From NCBI RefSeq assembly GCF_037176765.1, contig NC_090025.1, positions 164,344,822-164,408,821 on the forward strand: 64,000 nucleotides of DNA, given 5' to 3'. The notes beneath the pieces are model-generated. The model ran no database searches. It was not told the DNA's origin and saw nothing but the letters and a program-made list of their open reading frames with translations. This document shows positions 12,701 to 28,700 of this stretch, one piece after another; within the stretch, counting starts at the first letter, position 1; every line of letters starts with the position of its first letter. This stretch comes from Anolis sagrei (taxonomy: Eukaryota; Chordata; Lepidosauria; Squamata; Anolidae). The position numbers and the translations under genes were made by a program.

Positions 12701-15700
12701 ATAAAAATCAGCATGAAATGGTATGAGTTGTAAAGAAGGATAATTAAAATGAGAAATATATTAGTGATGGGAATACTCATCTAAAGCTTTCTCCTTCTGA
12801 AAAAAATTATAGCATTATCAGAGGCTGCAGAAGTCTATTTCTCGGCAATCCAAAAGATTGGGGAACAAGCCCTACAGAGCTCCACCTCACAAATACTGGG
12901 TAAGATTCTTGCTGTTCTCTTTCTGGTTTGCAGCATCATGTCCCAAACCTATCAATGACACACTAGGAGTTGGCATCACTTTTTCTGTCTGAGCCCCTAT
13001 TGCTTTTTCTATGAGAAACAGAAATGTTTAATACCCAGAATGTTCCTTGACTTTGAAATTAATCTGGCCAGGAAGCATATTGTCTCTTCTTCTTTTGACC
13101 AGGTTGAGAAATTGATAGAATTTGATTAGGCAGGCTGTGTGATGAAACACAGTTACCCTAGTTCTGCTGACGCATGTCTTTGATCCAAGTGATTCTTCTC
13201 CAGATTCTGTGTGCAAAAGATTTGGCCCATGCCAGGGAGGGCTGTGTGGACAAGAGAGACCCATCTAGGTATCTGATGTATTGGAAGAAGCCCGGTCATG
13301 ATGAGAGTTCAGTTGGCCTCCTCTGAAGATAGATATATCCATTTGGAGAGGCTCAATAGTAGCAAAACTAGCATGAGGTGCCACAACTGGGAGACGAGAA
13401 CATACCACCCCAAGTAACCAAACCAATCTAAAGTTGACCAAAACTGATTTATAACCCTTTTGGTACTAATGTTGGAGAGTGGTCCCTGGTCAAGTGGTCC
13501 CTGGTCAATAAAAGGTTAGGAACCACTGATCTAGGGTGAAGCCAGCGCATGCTGCCGCCTCGGCAACACAGGAGGTGTTGCCGAGGAAGCAATGAGGGGA
13601 AGCTGCTCAGTTGACGCTTCCCCCCATGGGATCAAGAAAATCAAACCAAACCAATCTTGCATCACCAATCAGGTGATGCAAGGTGTGGAGATCCCCACGC
13701 CCACCCTCTCGAGGGTCACCGGATTCGCCATTATGCTTGACGATTCTGGTAGCCATGTGACAAAGTCCTTAGCATAACAGATTGAGTATCCCTTATCCAG
13801 AATGCCAAAATCCAAAATACTCCAAAATAGGAAATTGGCTGAGATAGTGACACCTTTTGCTTTCTGATGGTTCAATATACACAAACTTTGCTTCATGCAC
13901 TGTATTTAAAATATTGAACAACATTACTTTCAGGCTATGTGTATAATGTGTATAAAGTTCAAATGAATTTCATGTTTATACTTGGATCTCATCTCCAAGA
14001 TACAGTATTCTATCATCTACATATATGCAAATAGTGGTATACCAAAATATGGAAGTGGGGGGGGGGGGGAATCCAAAACACTTTGGATCCCAAGCATCTT
14101 TGTTAAGGATACTCAGTCTATATTATCAATTCCCTTTTACTGCTAATAGTCCAGAAAAGGGATGTCTTCAAACTCTGTCACAGAGTTGTAGAATTATGGT
14201 TATAAACATTTTGGTACTAATGTTGGAGAGTGGTCACTGGTCAAGTGGTCCCTTGTCAATAAAAGGTTGGACCTCATGGGCCACTGAGTCCAACTTCCTA
14301 CTTAATGCAATCTAGGCAAAGCATCCCCAGCAGGTAGTTGCCCAGCCTCTTTTTGAAGATTTTTTTCTTTTGTGTCAAGAGCAACTTAAGAAACTGCAGG
14401 TAGCTTCTGGTGTGAGAAGCAACTTGCAGTTTCTCAAGTTTGGATGTTTTACCATCCTGTTTGGGGGGGGGGGGGCGTTTGGATGTTTTACCATCCTGTG
14501 GGAGGCTTTTCTCATGTCTCTGCATGAGAAGCTGGAGCTGACAGATGGGAGGTCAACCTGCTCCCATCTGTCCCTTTTGGTCAGCAGTCCTGGTGGCAGA
14601 AGGGTTTAACCCATTGCACCACCGGGGGCTCCTTTTTTGAAGATGTGACTACAGTTAGCATCAGAAAGAAGGAAAAAAATGAGATATTTTAAAAAGTTCC
14701 TTAACTGGAATAATTGTGGAGGATATCCCTGATGACACCCTAAGGACTTCATTTCTTTTGAAAGCTTAAGGGAAGCTTAGACATGATTTATTTCCTCCTT
14801 TGTGACTGATTTTCTATGGGAAATGAAGTTCACAAAAATTTGCTAGTAGGCTACTGGTAGCTCATGGGCTTCAGTTTTTTCATCCTTTAAAGCAATGTGT
14901 TACATTCAAATTACAAATGGCAGAAATATGGTTTTTACTGCTATATGTAAAATGTGTTTTTTTAAATATAAGGAATTAATTAATTAATAATTTTATTTCT
15001 TACCTGCCTCTTCTCATGGCTCAAGGCAGTTACAGAATAATTTAAACACATAAAGATTGCTAAAACACTTCCCCCCCTTATCTCTTCTTTATTAATCCAG
15101 AATCATATAACCACATTCTTGAGTGGAAACCCCCTATTCAAGGCAGCTAACAATAAAAGCAACTTCCCCCTTTTTTCCACACAACCCTATATCCTAGAAT
15201 ATCAAGGCAGAAAATCTCACATTATCTGCTTTCAACTGGAATATATGGCAGTATGGACTCAGATAACCCACTTCAAAGCAGATATTCTGGTGTTTTCTGG
15301 GGTATATGGCTGAGTGGAAAGGCCCTCAATCTATTCACAACAATCAATAAAACAATTACGGTTGGACTTTTAGTCCATAATTAGATAACCCTATGCATGG
15401 GATGATATATATCACTAATGCTTAATGGCAGGAAGTTGTTTATTGTAACCTCTATATCATTATTTCCTGAGGGCAAAGTTCTTTGTGTCTTTATTTAATG
15501 TTATATCAGTCATACAGATTAGCCTGTTTCCCTTCATGATAATTTCATGCAAGTTTATTAATAATTCCATTCTGCCCAATTTTTTCATTGATCTGCATTG
15601 TCAAACATCCACACCAAAAATGCTCTAACCATACTTATTAAAATGTGTTAGAAGAAAAATGTCTATGATGATCTTTCCCTCTTTTTCTCTTTTTTTCAAC

Positions 15701-15840
15701 TCATCCTTGGACCCATTTGAAGGTGAAATATTGATACAAATGTCTGACACCCAAATGCATTTGAACCGCAACCTGGAAGTAGTAGTGAGTATCTCAAAGG
15801 GAAATATATGCAACGAAGGAGACTGTGCAGGGAAACTTGG

Positions 15841-15871
<31 letters not shown>

Positions 15872-18800
15872 TTCTTACCAGCCATTCCTCGTGGCTCAAG
15901 GCAGGTTAAAACATAGCTAAAAACAATATAATCAGTATCTTAAAAAATATTAAAACATATTTCTATAAAATGCATACAATATATCAAAATACACAGAATA
16001 AAGATAAAAATAGAGTTTAAAATTCATGATTAAAATCAACTGGGTAGGCCTGTTGGAAGAGACAAATCTTCAGAAGTGTTTTAAATTTAGCAGAAAGATC
16101 TGTTCACCGTAGTCGTGTGAAGCTAACTTGTTTGACATATTCTACATAATAATGGAAAATAAGATATTGACTATACATGCATATAAACAATGAAACTGCA
16201 CATTGGCCTTCCATTTCCATGGATTCTGCATTCACAGATTCAACCATGCATAACTTGAAAAATATATATAAAGGTAAAAGTTTCCCCTTTACATTAAGCC
16301 CAGTCATGTCTGGCTCTGGGGGTTGGTGCTCATCTCTATTTCTAAGCCAAAGAGCTGACATTGTCCATAGATGCCTCCAAGTTCATATGGTGGCACGACT
16401 GCATGGAGCACCATTAATTACCTTCCTCAAAGGGGTACCTATTGATCTACTCACATGTACACGGTTACAAACTGCTAGGTTGGCAGAAGCTGGGGCTAAC
16501 AGTGGGAGCTCATCCCTCTCCCTAGATTCAAACCGCTGACCTTTCAGTAAGCAAGTTCAGCAGCTCAATGATTTAACCTGCTGCACTACCACATACATAT
16601 ACAAAAAGCAAACATTTTATACAAGGTTCAACATTTTACTATGCCATTGAATATACAGTAATAAGATTTGAGCATAGATAGATTTTGGTAACTATTGAGG
16701 GGTGTGTGTGTTCTGGAACCAAACCCTAGAAAATACCAAGGATCCATTAAATAGGTATTTGCGTCAGAAATTGCCATTGGTTATACATATAGGCCATGAT
16801 GCACAAATTCATCATCAAAATATGTGATATGCTTCATGGGCAGATAACTAAGAATTCTGTAGTGCTGTTGTTTATTTTGTTGTTGTTGTTAAGATAATAA
16901 ATAAATTATTATGCCAGGTGAACAATGAATGTCATTGTTTCTGACAACTTTCTCTCTTTTTCTCTTGAGCAGGCACAAACCTTTCACGTGGACCTACTGC
17001 AGCATATGGAGAAAAACACCAAGCTGGACATGAACTTCATCAATGTGAGTGCCAGCCTGGCTCTGGCTTGTCTCCTTTGTGCGTCATTGCAGACTCTGGC
17101 GGCGCTTGAAGAGCCAAAGGCTCACAAAAGCATGGTTCATTGCTGCCTGCATGAGTGGTGACGACTTGCAGACTGCCATAAAGTTGTACTGCTTAGATGT
17201 TTTTATGATTAGCATGGCATAGTGGTTCCCAACCCCTTTTTTGACCAGGAAGCACTTGACCAGGGACCACTTTGACCAGGGACCACTCTCCAATATTAGT
17301 ACCAAAAGGGTTACGAAACAGATTTTGGTCAACTTTAGATTTAGTTTGGCTATTTGGGGTGCTGATTAAGAAAATTGCATTGGATAGACCACATCAGCTC
17401 TAGTTTCTGATAGTTGCATTGGATGGCCCACATCAGCTCTAGTTTCTGATAGTTGCACTGGATAGACCACATCAGCTTTAGTTTCTAATATACCATCCAG
17501 TAGTCACCATCCACTCACCCACAGAAAAGCATATTTAATAAGACTCAGCACTGTAAGAGGGTTTTGCTCTTGTTGCAACGGTGAAGCCGTGGACCATATT
17601 TTAGTTCTTGTGGACCACTGGTGGTTCATGGACCACAGGTTGGGAACCACCAGCATAGAGTATCTGCTAGCATTTGAAATGGCTATAGCCCACAGTAGAG
17701 CCTGGCAGAAGTTATTTTTTGGACTACAACTCTCACAATCAACTTCTGTGTCAGTTAAGGAGATGTCCTCAAAAACAGTAATTGAAAAGTAACTTTTCCA
17801 AGTTTTGGACTAGAAGTGTCTTGAACATTTATTTTGGGATTCTAGCTTTTTTCTGTCTGGAATTCAACCTTTTGTTTTATTCTTCCTATGTCTGCTCCCA
17901 TAGGACAGTCGGCAACGATATGAGAAGGAATACCGGCGCAGAGCTGCCAACATAGATAAATGCATGTCGGATCTCTGGAGAATGGAGAGAACTCGAGACA
18001 AGAATGCCCGGGAGATGAAGGTGCGGAACAACACAGAGATGAAACCAAAATAAAACCTGGGGTATTTTCAGTGTTAAAAATACACAAACCCAGCAACTAA
18101 TTATGAAAGCACACTAACAAGCTAAAACAGCAGCAAGCCATAAGTAAAATAAAATAAAAGCACAGCAAAATGTTTATTTCCAAAGAAAAGAACAGAGGGT
18201 CTGGCAGTGTAAACTATATACTTTGAAAAGGCAGTGTGGTATTAAATGTGTTGTCGAAGGCTTTCATGGCTGGAATCACTGGGTTGCTGTGAGTTTTCTG
18301 GGCTGTATGGCTATGTTCCAGAAGTATTCTCTCCTGACATTTTGCACACATCTATGGCAGGCATCTTCAGAGGTTGTAAGGTCTGTTAGAAACTACGCAA
18401 ATGAGGTTTATGTATCTGTGGAATGTCCAGGATGGGAGAAAGAACTCTTATCTGTTTGAGGCAAGTGTGAATGTTGCAACTGACCACCTTGATTAACATT
18501 TAATGGTGTCTTGCAGCTTCAACAACATTCAGCATGCTCGGATGTAGGCCCTGGCAAGGCCTACTGCCGAGCGTGGAATGCCGAGTAAGAGGCACTCGGT
18601 GCTTGGCCGTGGACCTGCCAGAGCCTACAGCCAAGCGCACCAAGCGCCTTGCATGCTCAGATGTAGGCCCTGGCAGGGCATACAGCCAAATGCACCAAGC
18701 ACCACAGAATCATAGAGTTGGAAGAAACCGCCATCCAGTCCAACCCCCTGCCAACAAGCAGGAAAATTGCATTCAAAGCACCCCTGACAGATGGCCATCC

Positions 18801-21800
18801 AGCCGCTGCTTAAAAGCCTCCAAAGATGGAGCCTCCACTACATTCCAGGGCAGAGAGTTCCATTGATGAACACCAAATAAGAAGCACTTGGCATTTGGCT
18901 GTTGTAGTCCAAGAAGAGTCCCTAGCAGGGTCTACAGCCAAGCGCCGAAAATCAGCTGGTCAAAATGTTACAGGTCCATTTACCTTTCGGTTCACCAATT
19001 ATTCTGAACAGGAGGAGTGTGTACCATTTTGTGCCATCCGGATGAACGGTACGAAACAAAAACACAAAATAAACAAATGAGACAAATACTTCTGGGCCCA
19101 TGTCTAAAAGATAGCCACCCAAGCTTTGTTTAATGAAAACGAATGTCTCAAAAGTCCTTCATTCTCTCCTTTCTCTCCCTATAATTCCAGGAGAACATGA
19201 TGCACCTGCACACAGAGATGGAAGCTTTTGTCAACGAGAGTCAACAGTCTGCTGAATTGGAGGAGAAACGGCGTTATCGTTTTCTAGCAGAGAAGCACCA
19301 GCTGCTCTCCAATACTTTCCTACAGTTCTACACCAGGGTGAGGAGAGGCAGATATAAGGGAGGGGAGGAAGAATCCCCTCTTGCCAGGAAAAGATCATAG
19401 CTTTACTAAGTTGGAAGTGACTTGGACATGCAACAATACCATGGAGAGAATTGTCCATTTATTTAGATCTATCCATGATATTTTCATGTGATATTAAAGG
19501 ATCGTAGTAGGAGATCTTTTGGTGGAGGGAGCAACGGGGCATGAAATTTCAGATTAAGTAAAAGATCCAGTGGTTCCCAGATGGCCACCACAGGCTAAGC
19601 AAGTGCATGCCCATTTTCATATCTTACAACATGTAGTCTTAAACATCCAGCATTTAAAATTTGAATGATATCAACTTTCTATTGTTCAAGAGGCAGAAAA
19701 AAAACAAGAAATATATACCATTATCTTATGTTCCTGCTCTTGTTTTCTGTCCTGAGGGTCAAATGTGATTCACTTAAACTGATAATGTCTATAGTTAACC
19801 CAATGAACTATTTGATTTCAGTTTTGGGTTTAGTTTTAAAAAGGTGATTTCCAAATCTCTTTGATATTGTGCCAGAACACAACTATTCTATACTCTTAAT
19901 CAAGAGACAAAATGGAATGGTGCTTCTTTGATGAAGAGGGAAGGCTTTTCTGTGGCACATATAACTTGGTTGAAACCCATTTTGCTTTGTATTAAGTGGT
20001 GGCTCTTACTCCCTGATTTCCTCTCTGTCAGTATATTTCCAAGTTTCTACAGTATTTTCTTGTCTTTACTTCTGCTAAGGCCCGGGTCATCCTTCAAAGC
20101 AAGGTACCACTGTGGAAGGAGCAGCTGGAGGCCACACGCAATCCTGCCCTGAACTTGCTTTCCACAGCCCACAGCCCGGGTCACCCAAGTGGCCGCTTGA
20201 CTCCCACCCACATGGAGATGGTAAGAAAGACGAACACAGCTCATGGAACTTGAGAAGGGAGAATTCCTACCGTAGATTACTTCCAGGATAGAACTGTCAA
20301 GGGCAGGAAACAAAATACTTTCTGAGGCTAAGTGGCATTTTGTAGGGAGATTTCAAGACGCAGGGGAAATCAACCCAAACGATGTTGGGGTTGCAGTTGT
20401 TTTCTTTGTAAGGATTGGCTAAACGTTAGGAGCTTTGTAATTTGGCAAAAAAGGGTGTTATCACATCATGCTGTCATACTGTCATAAGTATGCGTTAGAT
20501 CCAGTGGTTCTTAACCTTCTTAATTTCACAATCCCTTAAAACAGTTCCTCATGTTGTAGTGACCCCCCCAACCATAAATTATTTTTATTGTTACTTCATA
20601 ACTGTAATTTTGCTCCTGTTATGAATATTAATGTAAATATCTGATATACAGGATGTACTTTCATTCACTGGACCAAATTTGGTACAAATATCCGATACAT
20701 CCAAATTCGAATACTGGTGTTTGATTTTGTCATTTGGGAGTTGTAGTTGCTGGGGTTTATAGTTAACCTACAATCAAAGAGCATTCTGAACTCCACCAAT
20801 GATGGAATTGAACCAAACCTGGCACACAGAACTCCCATGACCAACAGAAAACACTGGAAGGGTTTGGTGGGCATTGACCTTGAGTTTTGGAGCCGTACAT
20901 CCAGAGAGCACTGTGGAATCAAACAATGATGGATCTGGACCAAACTTGGCACTGATACTCAATATGTCCAAATGTGAACACTGGTGTAGTTTGGGGAAAA
21001 TAGACCTTGAACTCCACCATCAACAATGGAATTGGGCCAAACTTCCCACACAGAACCCCCATGACCAACAGAAAATACTGTGTTTTCTGATGGTCTTTGG
21101 CAACCCCTCTGACACCCCCTCATGACACCCCCAGGGGCCCCGACTCTCAGGTTGAGAAAAGTTGCATTAGACCCACTTATGTTTCATCCTTATCACCCAT
21201 AAGGCCAATTACTAGGATTAAATGAGGACTAAATGGTAAGTTTGTCCTTGGATATGGTCATTTCAGCTTCCTTTGAAGTGTACTGTATTTATTTAATAGG
21301 AAACTTGGCTGTGATAGGGAAATACTCATTGTTTTGCAACTGAGCTATCACATTATAAAGATGTTATATAGATTAGTCACCACATTAGTTATGTCAGGAT
21401 GGAATCAAGCCTTTCTTGTGACTATTTTGTACTTATTTCACAAAGATAATCGACTTTTTGTCTAGCTTCCTGTATGTGTCCTCCTAAAGCAGTGATTTCT
21501 ATTCTTGGATTGCTAGATGTTGTTGAACTTAAGCTCTCAGAAGGTGTTGTAGTCCAAGAACATTTGGGCTACCAAGGCTGAAAATGAAACTTTCCATGAA
21601 TTCTTCTGTTTTGTAATTTCCATAAATCTCCAATTATATACTCTGGTGATGTGTGGATTAGATGACAATTCTAAATCTCCAAAACCAAATAGTGAGAGAA
21701 ATAAATACAGATTTTTTTTCAGCATACATTTGATTGGCTCAGTTGGTCTTCTCCTCTGAAATAACTTACCTTGAGTGCTTACTCTTATTTTTCTTAATTT

Positions 21801-22758
21801 ATTGCAGCCTCCAAGGCCCCTGAGTGATTTCAGTTCTGTAACAGCAGGACGAAGTCTCAGCCCTTTTCCTCAGGAGACCATAGAAACGTTGACTTCCCCT
21901 CAACCAGAACCAAGAAGGAGACCTATCTCAAGAACTCCATCTGCTGGTAAGATGGGAGAGAAGAATCACAAGCCAGGTTTAGAAAATTCACTGGTAGACA
22001 TTTTCCCATCATGAATTGGGATTCTGTCCAAAGTAGTGCTGAAACCTAGGTCTTGATGAGTGCTAAACCTGAATAGTGAAGACCTTGTGTAATTAAAAGT
22101 GTTGAATTAGAACTGGGGAGATTCAGGCTCAAAACCTCAGTTAGCCTAAAAGCTCACCTTGGACCTAAGGCTGACTCATAGATCTTCATCATACTATACT
22201 GTTATTTCTATACTATTTCACTTTACCAGCCATGGTAATTCCATGGCGTTCTGGTTCAGTGAGGCCCAAGAGCTCTCTGACTGACAATTATTAATATACT
22301 GCCCCAAACTGCAAATTGCATTATTTCATATGATGTTGTCATTGGCAGCTCAAGTGGAATAATAGTGCTATGACAGTGTAGCGCAATAGGGCCCTTAAGT
22401 AATTTGAATGGATTTGTGTGAGGAGATGGGACAATTATATGTATGGTAACTTTATCTCTTGGAAGGAAGTCAGAACATAAATATAAAGAATCAATATTAA
22501 GTAGGTATGACCACTGATCTTTGTTGGCGTATTGAAAATCACGAGTAGTTCACATTTTATCCACACATTTATCCACCAAAACTGCCACGCAGATGATCAG
22601 AAAAGAACAAGATGTTTACTTTTTGTAACAGTAATGCAGAGTAACATATATACATTCATGTGAACAATTGCATTGATTCACACAACGTCCTTTGAGAAAG
22701 ATTCAAATTGGTCTTTAGGTGTCCATGTGGAAAATTCCCTTCAAGCAGCTCATGAAGC

Positions 22759-22797
<39 letters not shown>

Positions 22798-25700
22798 AAG
22801 CACCTGCACAGCTCAAGCCCAAAAATGTAACTGTTGCCAAAAAGCCCAGGCTCAGCTAGCTCCCTGGGCGTGGCCCAACCAATCAGCTCAGTGCTTTTGC
22901 ATTTTCAGCTAACACACTCATCAACTGATTTCTTACAGTCTCCAAGAATCCTGACAATAGAGTTTCAGCCACATCATACAGGAAACTTCTCTTTGGCCAT
23001 TTGGATTTCTCTTTGCTCTTTCTGGCTCTCTTGAACGCCTCCCAAACCTGCAAGACACATGAGAATGCAAATGGGAAAAAGAATCCATTCAACCAGCTAT
23101 TTCCATTTTTGCTGATGGACAGTTGATGCAATCTATAGAGAATCTAGGAGACAAAAAGTATCATTTATCCTGTTTGTGGTTAAACCCAGGGGCGGCTCAA
23201 CCCATTACGCAAAGTAAGCATTTGCAGTATAGTTGATTTTGCCCAGGGACACTCTTGAGGCGCTCTTGGGGGAAAATAGACCTTGACATATGCAAGTTGT
23301 AGTTACTGGGATGTATAGTTCACCTACAATCAAAGAGCATTCTGAACTCCACCAATGATGGAATGGAACCAAATATGGCACACAGAACTCCCACGATGAA
23401 CAGAAAATATATATCAGTGATTGGTTGGCGGGGGGGGGGGGGACAAAATACTGTTTGCTTACCGTTGAAAATTACCTAGGGCCGCCTCTGGTTAAACCTA
23501 TTTGTTCTAATATGCTGTCAGAGCTGGGATTCTTCAGTAATGCAATAGACGGGCTCTGAAAATTTTCCTTTCTTTCTAATTTACAGGTTCCCTCTCCGCT
23601 GGTCAACGTTCCCGTTCTAGCTCCTTGGGAGAGAAGACAACAGGAAGAGGAGAAGTGGGAACTAAAGAAGGGAGCAGGAGCACTGGGCAGAGAGTCCAAG
23701 CAATAGCAGCTCATGTCTCTGGCTCCAACCAGACCCTTTTGCAATTCAGCGTTGGGGACATTGTCACCGTGCTGATACCGGATGCACAAAATGGTTGGTT
23801 GTATGGCAAGCTGGAAGGTACATCCATGTAAGTCTGCCCAGATATGAGTCAATGGATTCTGTTAGGATCAAAAGTTATTTGGCGTAAAGGGCTTCAAATC
23901 ATTTGGTGAGATCAGGAGTACAAGAACAGGGGTGAAGAGAGCAGGGCTCCACCAAATAATTCTCCACCTTCCCTTCCATGAAATTTCCCCTCTGTCCCCA
24001 AATTTGTATCACCTCAGTAACAAAACTTCATTTAGAAATATGATATAAGCATCCAAGGAAAAGTGACAGGTAAAGTTCCCAGGGAAATACAATGATCGCA
24101 GATCAAGGAGATACAAACAATTTTCAATGTTCCAGTCTCTGCAATGCTAGAAATCTGGGGACTGGAGTAAAGTAAAGTTTACTTGTTGGGGCAGACGTCT
24201 TTTCTGGAGGATCAATGTCTCTAGCTACAGCCATTAGAGAGATTTACCGTATATATTCAAGTATAAGCCGACCTGAATATAAGCCAAGGCACCCAATTTT
24301 AGCAAAAAAAACCTGGGAAAACATATAGACTCAAGTATAAGCCGAGGGTGGGAAATGCAGCAGCTACTGGTAAATTTCAAAATAAAAACAGATGCCAATA
24401 AAATGACATTAATTGAGGGATTAGTAGGTTACATGATTTTGAATATTTACATAAAACTGTAATTTAAGATGACTGTCCAACTCTGATTAAACCAATATTC
24501 TACTTTGTTCAATGTAAATGTGCTTACGTATCCTTCCAATAATAATAAAGAGAGTAAAATAATAAATGTAATAATAAATGTAATAATAATAATAATAATA
24601 ATAATAATAGAGTAAAATAATGGAATTGTAATAATAGCAGTAATAATAGAGTAAAAGAAATAACTGTAATAATAACAATAATAAATAGAGTAAAATAATA
24701 AATGTAATAATAATAGTAGTGTAAAATGATGTAAATATAGTAACAATAATGTAAAATAATAAATGTAATAATAATAAATAGAGTAAAATAATAAATGTAA
24801 TAAAATAATAATAGAGTAAAATGTATTATTTTAAACAGAGGCTGGTTGGCCATCTGTCGGGGTGCTTTGAATGCAATTTTCCTGCTTCTTGGCAGGGGGT
24901 TGGACTGGATGGCCCATGAGGTCTCTTCCAACTCTATGATTCTATGATTCTAATAAGAAGAATAATCATAACAACAGAGTAAAATAATAAATAACTATAA
25001 TAAAAATAATAAAAAGGGCTGAAAAACTCAGCTTATACTCAAGTATTTACAGTAGATCATCTTGAATTAATTATAAATGGACTCTTCTCTCATGGGTGGG
25101 TTCTCCAACTCAGTTCCAGCCATCATGATCAAGTTCACTGAATTGACATCCACTGAGTGACCCAAAGATTGTGGAGTAAAATTTGTTTGTCCTCTGCTGC
25201 CATAATTTGAAGAGTGAACACCCTACAAAAAGAAATTGTGTTTTAGGGGAAAGGATCAGACAAACAAAAAGTACAATAGACCTTCGTTATCTGCTGGGAT
25301 TTGGTTCCAGGACCTCCTGTGGATACCAAAATCCATGGATATTCAAATCCCATTATATACAATAGCATAGTAAAATAATATCCCTTACACAAAATGGCAA
25401 AATCAAGTTTTGCTTTGTGGATTTTATATATATATTCAAGCCATTGTTCTGTAGATTATGAATCTCTGAAAACGGAGAGCTGACTGTACAGTATAGGGCG
25501 TTGATTTATATAGAGTGTGGTTGATGTTGCCACGTGGCAGGCAAAAATCTTTTTAAGGGGCTTTAGATTGGAAGATTTTGAAGAAAGAGTTTTTTAAGAA
25601 GCTACTTTATTGATAAAAGCAGGTACAGTTTTACCTGTTTTATCACATTTAGCTATCTATTTTAAATTATTTTGATATTATTAATAGTTTAATTCTATTT

Positions 25701-28700
25701 TAATATGACCTTTGATATATATTAGCTATATTGTAATCATTTTTATTTGCAAGCTGCCTGGAGTCTCCAGCTTGGAAAAAGGTGGAGTATGTATAAATCT
25801 GATGGCGGTGATTGTGATTATATATCCTTGGTTTTAGGAGTGGCTGGTTTCCAGAAGCTTTTGTGAAAACACTGGAGGAAACGAGAGACCCCGAGGAGAT
25901 AGCAACAAGGTATTGTCATCTTGAATAACCAGTGGCAAAGTCACTTATCTATTATATTATTTGTCCTGTGAAACACTGGGTTTAGATCCCCAGCCAACTT
26001 TGAATCCTATGCAAGATGCATCTACCAGCGGTTCCCAATCTTTGGTTCTCCAAGTGTTTTGGACTTCAGCTCCCACAATTCCTAAAAGCTGGTAAGCTGG
26101 CTGGGATTTCCAGGAGTTGAAGTCCAAGAGACTTAGAGGACCAAAGGTTGGGAACCACTGATACAGTGAGGAATTACTGCAATTTGACACCTCTTTAACT
26201 TCCATGGCTCAATAACTAGGGGATCATGGGAGTTGTAGTTTTGTGAGCTACCAACACTCCTTAGCAGAGAAGGCTAAAGTTCTTATAATACTATAGCTCC
26301 CAGGATTCCATAGCATTGAGCCACAGCAGTTAAATTAGTGTCAAACAGGATTAATTATACAGTGTATATATATACCTGCAGTCACTCTTGCTCAGTCAAG
26401 TAAACTTCATACGGTTGCTGTTAAGATAAGGGAAGAAGATGAGATAGAAAAAAAATATGTCTACATTCATAATGGGAGTTTTAAAGATCAAGACAAAATA
26501 AAGTCTTGAAAGTCACACTTACTCCTTTCCATTTCCAGGGCTTGCAAAAGTTACCTTTTCTGGGCTATAACTCCCCAGATCTCCCAGAAAACACAGCTAG
26601 TTGGTTTTTGAAAAAGCAACAGTCCAAGACTTTGTTGCACCTGCCTTGATCATCTTTCCCTCTTCCTGTTTGCTCAGAGCCTTCCCTCTGCGGAGCACTC
26701 ACAGCAATGAGGACCTCCTGGATCGACCTAGCGCCCCTCCTGATCACTGGCACAACCACAGCCGGCCCCAGTCTCCAAGCCCTTCTCTTCCATTGATGGC
26801 AGGCAGCCGACGGAGCAGCACGAGTAATGCATCAAGCACCACAGACCCCAAGGTAAGGTTTCGCAGTAATCATATTCGAGGTATATGAAAAGGGCTTTTT
26901 TTTAACCACAACAGATCATAGAATTGAAGAGACCCTCAAAGACAGTGCCATCTTCTGCCAGTGTAGGAATCCATAGCTAAAACATCCCTGATAAATAGAC
27001 TGCTACACTGGCAGGCAAACTCTTACCACTTTGTGCTTCTGGAGAAGTGATACCATATGTTGAGAGCTTTTGGCAAGAGGAATGGCTTTGGTCAAGTTCA
27101 CACATTACCCAGGCAATATGGCACCCATGAACTGGTTTTGCTGACTAAGGGATTCTCTGGAATACAAAAGATTGACCTTTCCAAGCTCTGCAACAGACTG
27201 TTGCCCTAGAGTGTAGCTTCAGGCTACTGTAATACCATATGTAAGAGCCCGGTCCAATCATCCAAATGATAGGCTTCATATAGTGTTGGAAAGTAAACAC
27301 ATGGTCACTGTATGTGGCCAATAATATTTGACAGTTAGTGGCTGTAATAAACTAGCAACAACAAAAACAACTATTTATGCTTGCAGGCAGTGCAGACAAA
27401 ACCACATGATTCGAAACACCATTGGAATTCGGTAATAATGATAGCTCTGACAGAAGGGCATGCATATTAGAAGATTCAAAAAATAAATTAGCATAGGGTT
27501 TTAGATATATTGACATAGTACACACAATCTGGGTTTACCCAAAAGGTTGTTGTGGTTATATCTAGCTACAGGGATATTTTAAAATAAAAATAATATATTT
27601 TTGCTGAACCAATGCACAATTTGTTTTATAGACAATAATTTGGGTGTCATCCAATATGGTCCACACACACCATGCCCCTGTAATGCTGCCACCGGCTGGG
27701 AGTGACTGGAGAGTGGAGAGTCCCTATTTGTCCTATGACATCAACTTTCACTGCTAATCAGAGTTCTTCTTCATAGTCTCTGTGAAATTGCACATATGGA
27801 TCTTATGCAGAGGTGCAAGACAGCTCAGAATTCTCTATAGCTTTAAGAAATTCTTGGTGGCTCTTATGATGCAGATATGTTGGGTCAACATAAGAGTAGA
27901 CGTCTCATGGATGACCACCAAGCCGAGTCTCTGGAGCAGAGACAAGGTGGACACAAGGTGAGCCTAGATCTGGTGTCAGCCCCAAGGAACCCATCATCTA
28001 TATAAAGGAGCCACCTTCATGGCCTTAAGGCAGAGGCGAGCTGCCCAGATGCTGTACAAAGGCCAAAAGGAAGAACATTAAATGAATATGCCTAGCACCC
28101 ACCCAAAAAGAGCAAATCCTATTATGCTGAGTCCTGATAGAAATATGAAAATAAGCATCTTCCAGATGGCCCATTGCAAATCAGGCGTCCTTCTTGAGTA
28201 ATGGCAGAATGATAGACAATGTCACCATTTTGATGTTGTGTGGCTTAATGTAATGATTAAACATGCAGAAGTCTAAGACTGGATAAAGGCCATTGTCCTT
28301 CCATTACTCTTTGCTTCCAGAAACAAGAAACATCTGGGATATTCTGGTGGATTGTGCCTTTCTGGAGCAAGGCCTGTATCTCCTTCCTTAGGGGGTGGAA
28401 GGGGGTGTAGTCTGAATGCACACAACTGGGGAAAGGTTAGCTAACTGGATGGCATAGCCAGTTCTGACAATTTCCAAGACCAAGTGGTTCATCATGCTTT
28501 TGCACCATGCCTCTAGATAAAAAGGGGGGCAATCTAGAAAACATTGATGCCAGAGTGAATGATGAGGCAACATCACCACAGGCCACACAGAAGAAAAGTC
28601 AAACAAACCAAAGGCCAATATGGAAAGAAACTGCAGTAGGCAGGAGATTCAATACTTAATAAGGAAACTTATCTAAGAGAAATCCCTTGCTCCTGCTAAC

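Noticed and set aside
17370-17490. Short regularly repeated ~55-base units suggesting an array
   Set aside because: Direct tandem units without separate spacers, inside a hAT element; not CRISPR-like and the host is a vertebrate.
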